Source of the DNA: Myxococcales bacterium
GTDB taxonomy: Bacteria > Myxococcota > Polyangia > Fen-1088
Reading direction: 5' to 3'
Assembly (NCBI GenBank): GCA_003153875.1
Contig: PMBY01000194.1
Coordinates: 1,295 to 13,235 of the forward strand
DNA length: 11,941 nucleotides
The translations under genes and the position numbers were made by a program. How positions within the stretch are numbered: position 1 is the stretch's first letter; every line of letters starts with the position of its first letter. The notes below the pieces were generated by a model that ran no database searches, was not told the DNA's origin, and was given only the letters and a program-made list of their open reading frames with translations. Below, one piece after another: positions 6,912 to 11,941 of this stretch.

Positions 6912-7460
6912 CTACGGGGTTTCTGGCTTCTGGCCTGGGCCTGCCCCGCACACGCCTTCGCGGCTGGGAAGCCAGATGGTGGCCTTGTCGGCGCAGGCGC
7001 GGCGGTAGCGGTCGGCAAGCCGCTTGGCCTGCTTGGACGGCCCGTCGACCTTGGTGGGCGGACACTTGGGTCGGGTGGCGTCGCAAGAATAGGCGCCCCA
7101 GCCGTCAGCACCGCCCAGGCCAATCGCAAACACCGTGACCGGGCCGATGCCGGCCAAGGGAATGCCGATCACGTAGGACTTGCCCAGCTCGGGGAAACCC
7201 TCGTCGAGCGCGGTGTCGGCGCACTTCTTGGTGTCTTCCGGGCTCACGTCCTTGGCCGTGGCTTCCAGGCCGCCGCGGTCAAGGCACGATGGGACGCCCT
7301 GGGCCGGCCAGCTTTCCAGGCCCAATACCCGGTTGAGCGCCACCACGGCCGCAGCCATTTCCTTCGCGACCGGAGCGGGCAGTTTGGCAACCGGGCCACC
7401 TGCTGCTTGCGCAGCGGCCCACAGCATCCATGCAATCATCACCGGCATGGGCGCCATCAT
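6912..7460 (-). CDS. Small secreted six-cysteine protein of unknown function
   Basis: This is a 182-residue protein ending at TAG (6912-6914). The N-terminus is hydrophobic (MIAWMLWAAAQA) with a likely cleavage site around residues 18-20, so it should be exported. Starts at M1, M2 and M5 all keep the signal peptide, and no Shine-Dalgarno decides between them. The mature part has six cysteines (59, 80, 126, 133, 156, 171), an even number that fits three disulfides. A central Gly/Ile/Val-rich stretch (YVIGIPLAGIGPVTVFAIGLGG, 96-117 in outline) precedes GWGAYSC. It follows purL on the same strand after 61 nt and precedes the FadL-like gene by 92 nt, so co-transcription with purL is possible but not shown. 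I do not recognise a family. Longer plus-strand frames here lack any protein-like features. Confidence 0.7.
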   Translation of the reverse strand: MMAPMPVMIAWMLWAAAQAAGGPVAKLPAPVAKEMAAAVVALNRVLGLESWPAQGVPSCLDRGGLEATAKDVSPEDTKKCADTALDEGFPELGKSYVIGIPLAGIGPVTVFAIGLGGADGWGAYSCDATRPKCPPTKVDGPSKQAKRLADRYRRACADKATIWLPSREGVCGAGPGQKPETP

Positions 7461-7521
7461 AGATCAGGATCGGCTGCGGCTTGTCGGGGAATTCTGGGCG
7501 ACGCTTGGCAGCGCCGGGTGG

Positions 7522-10500
7522 CTAGCCCACGAAAACCCGCGCATTTCGGAACAACTGAATCCAGGGACCGTCTTCCTTCCAGTTGTCGGGGTGCCAGGAA
7601 TGCTGGACCGCCCGGAACATGCGCTCGGGGTGCGGCATCAGGATGGTGACTCGGCCATCGGGCGTGGTCAGCGCGGTCATGCCAGAGGGCGAGCCATTGG
7701 GGTTGTCCGGGTAGCGGCTGGCGATGGCGCCGTAGTGGTTCACGAAGCGCGCGGCTACCAGGCCGGCCTTCTCCAGCCTGGACTGGTGCGCGTCGGATTC
7801 GAACTCGGCGCGGCCTTCACCGTGGGCTACCGCGATGGGCAGGTGCGAGCCCGTCATGCCGCGCAGGAGCACCGACGGGCTCTCCTCGATGCGCAGCAGC
7901 GCGAGGCGCGCTTCGAACTGCTCGCAGCGGTTGCGCACGAAACGCGGCCAGTCCTGCGCGCCCGGGATAATTTCCTTGAGGTTGGAAACCGCCTGGCATC
8001 CGTTGCACACACCGAGCGTGAAGGTGTCGGGCCGGGCAAAGAAGCGCTCGAACACCGCACGCGCCCGGGCGTGGAACAAGATCGACTTGGCCCAGCCTTC
8101 GCCCGCACCCAACACGTCGCCGTAGGAGAAACCGCCACAGGCCGCCAGCCCGCGGAACGAGTCGAGATCCATGCGGCCGCTCAGGATGTCGCTCATGTGC
8201 ACATCCACGGCTTCGAATTCCGCGCGGTGGAAAGCGGCGGCCATTTCGATCTGACCGTTTACGCCCTGCTCGCGCAGGATGGCCACGCGCGGCCGTGCGC
8301 CGCGACCGACCAGGGGCGCGGCCAGGTCTTGGTTCGGATCGAAGCTCAGCCGGACAGAAATACCCGGGTCGTTCTCATCGCAGCGGGCCTCATGCTCTTC
8401 GCGGGCGCAAGTCGGATCGTCACGCAGGCTCTGCATGGCAAAGGTGGTTTCGGACCAGACCCGACGCAAGTTCGCGCGTGTGTCTTCAAACAGAGGCTGA
8501 TCGCCACGACGGAACACGATGCGCGTACCGGCAACCGGGCGCCCGATACTATGGATGTGCCCGGCCGAACCAGCGAAGGCCGCGCGCACCGCTGCCACGT
8601 CCGACTTGCGCACTTGGATCACGGCACCCAGTTCTTCGGCGAAGAGCAGGGCCGGGCTTGCGAACGCCTGCCCCGCCAGATCGACATCGAGCCCGCATCC
8701 GCCCGCAAAAGCCATTTCCAGCAGCGTGACCAGAAGGCCGCCGTCCGAGCGGTCGTGATACGCCAGCAGCAGACCCTGGCTGTTCAGCTGCTGAATGGTG
8801 GAGAAGAAGGTCTTGAGGACAGCGGGATCGTCGAGGTCGGGCGCCTCGTCACCGAGCTGGCCATAGACTTGCGCTAGTGCCGAGCCACCCAGCCGATGAC
8901 GACCCATGCCCAGATCCACCAGCAGCAACTCGGTGTCGCTTTGGTCCAGTCGAAGCTGCGGGGTCAAGGCCCGGCGCACGTCCACGACCGGGGCAAAGGC
9001 GCTCACGATGAGCGACAAGGGCGCGGTGACCCGTTTTTCTTGGCCGGCGTCCTGCCACACGGTACTCATCGACATCGAGTCCTTGCCCACGGGGATGGCG
9101 ATGCCCAAGGCCGGAGCCAGCTCGGCTCCCACGGCGCGCACGGCTTCAAAGAGGCGCGCGTCCTCGCCCGGATGTCCGGCCGCGGCCATCCAGTTGGCTG
9201 ACAGTTTCACGTCGCCGATCTTGGCGATGGGTGCGCTGGCGATGTTGGTCAGGGCTTCGCCCACCGCCATGCGCGCGGAAGCGGCCGCATCCAGCAGCGC
9301 CAGCGGTGTGCGCTCGCCCATGGCCATGGCTTCGCCGGTGTAGCCGCCGTAGCTGGTGGTGGTCACGGCAGCGTCGGCGACCGGAACCTGCCAAGGACCC
9401 ACCATTTGATCGCGGCAGACTAGGCCAGTCACCGTGCGGTCGCCGATGGTGATGAGGAACGTCTTGTCCGCCACCGCGGGCAGGCGCAACACACGCAGAA
9501 CCGCCTCGCGCAAGTCGAGGTCGGTGGTGACGAAGGGCGTCCTGGCTGCGCGCACGCGTTCGGCCCGACGTAACATCTTGGGTGGCTTGCCCAGCAAAAG
9601 AGCGAGCGGCATGTCGATGGGCCGGTTCCCGAAGTGGGCATCGGTCAGCACCAGCCGGCCGTCGGCCGTGGCCTGGCCAAGCACAGCGAAGGGGCAACGC
9701 TCGCGGCTGCAAAGCTCGGTGAAACGGCCGAGGCCTTCGGGCGCGATTGCCAGCACGTAGCGCTCCTGCGCCTCGTTGCACCAGATCTCCTTGGGGGACA
9801 TGCCGGGCTCGTCGTTGGGGATCTTGCGCAGTTCGAACAGGGCGCCGCGGCCGCTGTCGTTCACCAGCTCGGGCAGGGCGTTGGACAGACCGCCTGCGCC
9901 CACGTCGTGGATCGAGTAGATGGGATTGGCTTCGCCCAGCGCCCAGCAGCGATCGATGACCTCCTGACAGCGGCGTTGCATCTCGGGGTTGTCACGCTGA
10001 ACCGAGGCGAAATCGAGATCCTCCTCGGACGCGCCCGAGGCCATGGATGAGGCCGCGCCGCCGCCCAGGCCGATGAGCATGGCCGGCCCGCCCAAGACGA
10101 CGAGAGCCGCGCCTGCCGGCACCTCGGCCTTGTGAACGTGCGGCAAGCGGATGTTGCCGAACCCGCCCGCGATCATGATGGGCTTGTGGTAGCCGCGCAC
10201 CTCGGGACCGGCAGGACCGGGCACTTGCATCTCGAAGGTGCGGAAATAGCCGGCCAAGTTGGGGCGGCCGAATTCGTTGTTGAAGGCTGCGCCTCCGATG
10301 GGCCCCTCCAACATGATGTCGAGCGCGGAGGCGATGCGGCCCGGTTTGCCGAAGTCGTTCTCCCAGGGTTGCACGGCCCCGGGCAAGCGCAGGTTCGAGA
10401 CCGTGAATCCGGTGAGCCCAGCTTTGGGCTTGGACCCACGGCCCACGGCGCCCTCGTCGCGAATTTCCCCGCCTGAACCGGTGGACGCCCCGGGGTGAGG

Positions 10501-11403
10501 CGAGATCGCGGTCGGGTGGTTGTGCGTCTCGACCTTCATCAAGATGCCCACCGGCTCGCGATGGAAGGCGTAGGTGTTGGTCTCCGGCGCAGGGAAGAAG
10601 CGGTTCGCCTCCGGACCCTCCATCACCGCGGCATTGTCCTTGTACGCCGACAGCACGCCGGTCGGGCTGGCCTCGCTGCTGCGCCGGATCATCTGGAAGA
10701 GCGACTGGGGCTGCTTTTCTCCGTCGAGGATGAGGTCCGCGTTGAAGATCTTGTGGCGGCAGTGCTCGCTGTTGGCCTGGGCGAACATCATCAGCTCGAC
10801 ATCCGTCGGGTTGCGGCCCAGGGCCCGGAAACTCTCCGCCAGGTAGTCGATCTCGTCGGACGCCAGCGCCAGGCCCAACGTTGTATTGGCGGTTTCGATG
10901 GCAGCGCGGCCTTCGCCCAGCACGTCGATGGTCTCTAGCGGCCGGGGCTGGGAGTGGGCGAACAGCCGCTCAGCCTCGGCTTCGCTCGCCAGTACGGACT
11001 CGGTCATGCGATCGTGCAGGGCAACCCGCAGCGCAGCCTCGTCGCGCACCGGCCCCGCGACGGTGTACCAGATGCCGCGTTCGATGCGGCGCACGTGCTC
11101 CAGGCCGCAGTTGTGGGCCACGTCAGTGGCTTTGGACGACCAAGGCGAGATGGTGCCGATGCGCGGAACCACGAGCAAGCGCAGGCCGGAAACGCTGCTG
11201 CGTTGAGAGCGCGGGCCATAGCGCAGCACGCGCGCCAACACGAGCCGGTCAGCGTCGGGCAGTGTCGAGGTCGTCTCGACGAAATGGACAAACTCGGCGG
11301 CAAGTGCCGTCACCTGCGGGTTGGCTGCTTGAATCCTGGCTAGCCGTTTGGCCAGTCGGGCAGGGGTAAAAGCGGAGGCACCGGGAATCGAGATGATGGG
11401 CAT
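7522..11403 (-). CDS. purL: Phosphoribosylformylglycinamidine synthase, single-chain form
   Basis: This 1293-residue cytoplasmic enzyme catalyses the fourth step of de novo purine synthesis: FGAR + glutamine + ATP to FGAM. Its length is within two residues of E. coli PurL (1295). Domains in order are a PurS-like N-terminus (to about 150), a linker, and tandem AIRS-like synthase halves. The first half has [14 protein letters not shown] (207-220), [17 protein letters not shown] (291-307) and [11 protein letters not shown] (309-319). The C-terminal class I glutamine amidotransferase covers about 1039-1293. The triad is visible: C1133 in GVCNGCQ, H1258 and E1260 in PHPER. These match C1135, H1260 and E1262 of E. 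coli. All key motifs are intact. The ATG at 11401-11403 aligns with the E. coli N-terminus, although no Shine-Dalgarno is clear. It resembles the beta/gammaproteobacterial enzyme closely. Confidence 0.98.
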   Translation of the reverse strand: MPIISIPGASAFTPARLAKRLARIQAANPQVTALAAEFVHFVETTSTLPDADRLVLARVLRYGPRSQRSSVSGLRLLVVPRIGTISPWSSKATDVAHNCGLEHVRRIERGIWYTVAGPVRDEAALRVALHDRMTESVLASEAEAERLFAHSQPRPLETIDVLGEGRAAIETANTTLGLALASDEIDYLAESFRALGRNPTDVELMMFAQANSEHCRHKIFNADLILDGEKQPQSLFQMIRRSSEASPTGVLSAYKDNAAVMEGPEANRFFPAPETNTYAFHREPVGILMKVETHNHPTAISPHPGASTGSGGEIRDEGAVGRGSKPKAGLTGFTVSNLRLPGAVQPWENDFGKPGRIASALDIMLEGPIGGAAFNNEFGRPNLAGYFRTFEMQVPGPAGPEVRGYHKPIMIAGGFGNIRLPHVHKAEVPAGAALVVLGGPAMLIGLGGGAASSMASGASEEDLDFASVQRDNPEMQRRCQEVIDRCWALGEANPIYSIHDVGAGGLSNALPELVNDSGRGALFELRKIPNDEPGMSPKEIWCNEAQERYVLAIAPEGLGRFTELCSRERCPFAVLGQATADGRLVLTDAHFGNRPIDMPLALLLGKPPKMLRRAERVRAARTPFVTTDLDLREAVLRVLRLPAVADKTFLITIGDRTVTGLVCRDQMVGPWQVPVADAAVTTTSYGGYTGEAMAMGERTPLALLDAAASARMAVGEALTNIASAPIAKIGDVKLSANWMAAAGHPGEDARLFEAVRAVGAELAPALGIAIPVGKDSMSMSTVWQDAGQEKRVTAPLSLIVSAFAPVVDVRRALTPQLRLDQSDTELLLVDLGMGRHRLGGSALAQVYGQLGDEAPDLDDPAVLKTFFSTIQQLNSQGLLLAYHDRSDGGLLVTLLEMAFAGGCGLDVDLAGQAFASPALLFAEELGAVIQVRKSDVAAVRAAFAGSAGHIHSIGRPVAGTRIVFRRGDQPLFEDTRANLRRVWSETTFAMQSLRDDPTCAREEHEARCDENDPGISVRLSFDPNQDLAAPLVGRGARPRVAILREQGVNGQIEMAAAFHRAEFEAVDVHMSDILSGRMDLDSFRGLAACGGFSYGDVLGAGEGWAKSILFHARARAVFERFFARPDTFTLGVCNGCQAVSNLKEIIPGAQDWPRFVRNRCEQFEARLALLRIEESPSVLLRGMTGSHLPIAVAHGEGRAEFESDAHQSRLEKAGLVAARFVNHYGAIASRYPDNPNGSPSGMTALTTPDGRVTILMPHPERMFRAVQHSWHPDNWKEDGPWIQLFRNARVFVG

Positions 11404-11423
11404 CGTGAACCGGGTGCAGACTG

Positions 11424-11438
11424 GCGCGCCCAGCGCGC
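11424..11438. other. Short GC hairpin between purL and its upstream gene
   Basis: GCGCGC (11424-11429), loop CCA, GCGCGC (11433-11438) forms a perfect 6-bp stem in the 52-nt gap. On the minus strand it lies after the stop codon of the upstream gene and before purL. No T-run follows in that direction, so it is not a convincing intrinsic terminator. In GC-rich DNA such a palindrome may be chance. Confidence 0.3.
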
Positions 11439-11455
11439 GTTTGCAATCTTTGCGA

Positions 11456-11941
11456 TCACTTAACCCATTTCAGCTTGGGCGAGATCATCACCTGGTCCTT
11501 GGGCAGCTTGTCCAGGGCGGCCTTGTAGCTCTTGGCCTTGAACTTCTCCTGTTCCTTCTCGGCCGCCTCGCTGGACTTCTTGCCCATGCCGATGACCTGG
11601 AAGGTGAAGGCGGCGTGAGACGCGATCTGTTCCTGCAGGCGCGCCAGGATGTTGTCGAATTGCTCCCTGGTCACGCGGATCTTGACGGCCGGCTCGTCTT
11701 TGTAGACGCCGTTGAAGGTCAGTTCTTTCAACCCGTCAACCTTGCTGAACATACTGGTCATGAACTCGGCCCAGGTGCCCATCGCTGAGTTCAGCTTCAG
11801 CTCAGCCACGTATTCGTCTTTGCCCATTTCCAGGAACGGATAGGTGAGCTCAATGGCCGCGCGGGCCTGATCGAGTGTGTAGCTGGTCTTGTGGGTGAAC
11901 TTCTCGTCGTAGCGAGCGACCTTCTTTTTCACAGCGATGTG
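11456..11941 (-). CDS. Lysine-rich protein of unknown function, probably cut by the window edge
   Basis: The frame ends with TGA at 11456-11458 and is open to the right edge. A GTG at 11930-11932 could start a 158-residue protein, but the nine bases before it show no Shine-Dalgarno and the frame continues through three more codons, so the gene may begin outside the window. The visible protein has no cysteine, no membrane segment and no signal peptide. It is rich in Lys, Glu and Ala, with a highly charged helical stretch at about 117-145 ([20 protein letters not shown]), and ends PKLKWVK. The lysine richness differs from its arginine-rich neighbours. It precedes purL by 52 nt on the same strand. 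I do not recognise the family. Confidence 0.7.
   Translation of the reverse strand, partial: HIAVKKKVARYDEKFTHKTSYTLDQARAAIELTYPFLEMGKDEYVAELKLNSAMGTWAEFMTSMFSKVDGLKELTFNGVYKDEPAVKIRVTREQFDNILARLQEQIASHAAFTFQVIGMGKKSSEAAEKEQEKFKAKSYKAALDKLPKDQVMISPKLKWVK

Noticed and set aside
7180..8877. A 565-codon plus-strand frame opposite the small secreted protein and the end of purL
   Set aside because: It is antisense to the PurL amidotransferase domain, has shadow-like composition, and shows no signal, motif or ribosome-binding site.
11836..11932. Resemblance of the N-terminal part of the edge gene to ribosomal protein L1 (T-S-Y-T-L-D-Q-A pattern)
   Set aside because: The similarity fades after about 35 residues and the conserved L1 core, including the HGTG segment, is absent.

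Overview
The window is GC-rich and codes densely on both strands, with no tRNA, rRNA, insertion sequence, phage gene or CRISPR array that I can see. It suggests a high-GC Gram-negative bacterium with an elaborate envelope, most likely a myxobacterium or another member of the former Deltaproteobacteria. The grounds are a FadL-like outer-membrane barrel, a lipoprotein with a Gly/Ala/Asp-rich tether after its lipid cysteine, and a long secreted protein joining disintegrin-like cysteine repeats to a fibronectin type III (Fn3) array. The lineage is inferred from protein style alone.

Layout. Positions 1-2943 (+) hold the 3' part of a large cysteine-rich exported protein: four disintegrin-like repeats, eight Fn3 domains and a C-terminal cysteine-containing module I cannot assign. 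It converges on a DsbD-type thiol:disulfide interchange protein (2973-4316, -). Across a 49-nt divergent gap lies a lipoprotein gene (4366-5340, +). This converges, with 6 nt between stop codons, on a FadL/OmpP1-like barrel gene (5347-6819, -). Upstream of that on the same strand are a small secreted six-cysteine protein of unknown function (6912-7460, -), full-length purL (7522-11403, -), and an unrecognised lysine-rich protein running off the right edge (11456-11941, -). No stretch over 300 nt lacks a gene.

How the genes relate. The left 7.5 kb is dominated by envelope functions: a surface or secreted adhesin-like protein, a membrane reductant relay, a lipoprotein, an outer-membrane channel and a small secreted protein. 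purL is purine-biosynthesis housekeeping and may be only a neighbour. The most distinctive item is the disintegrin-Fn3 protein. Its cysteines are arranged so that eight Fn3 loop cysteines are matched by eight linker cysteines. Three envelope genes (dsbD-like, lipoprotein, FadL-like) lack a visible Shine-Dalgarno sequence and have a -10-like hexamer 6-8 nt before the start codon, so leaderless transcripts are possible. I found no clear multi-gene novel defence or metabolic system.
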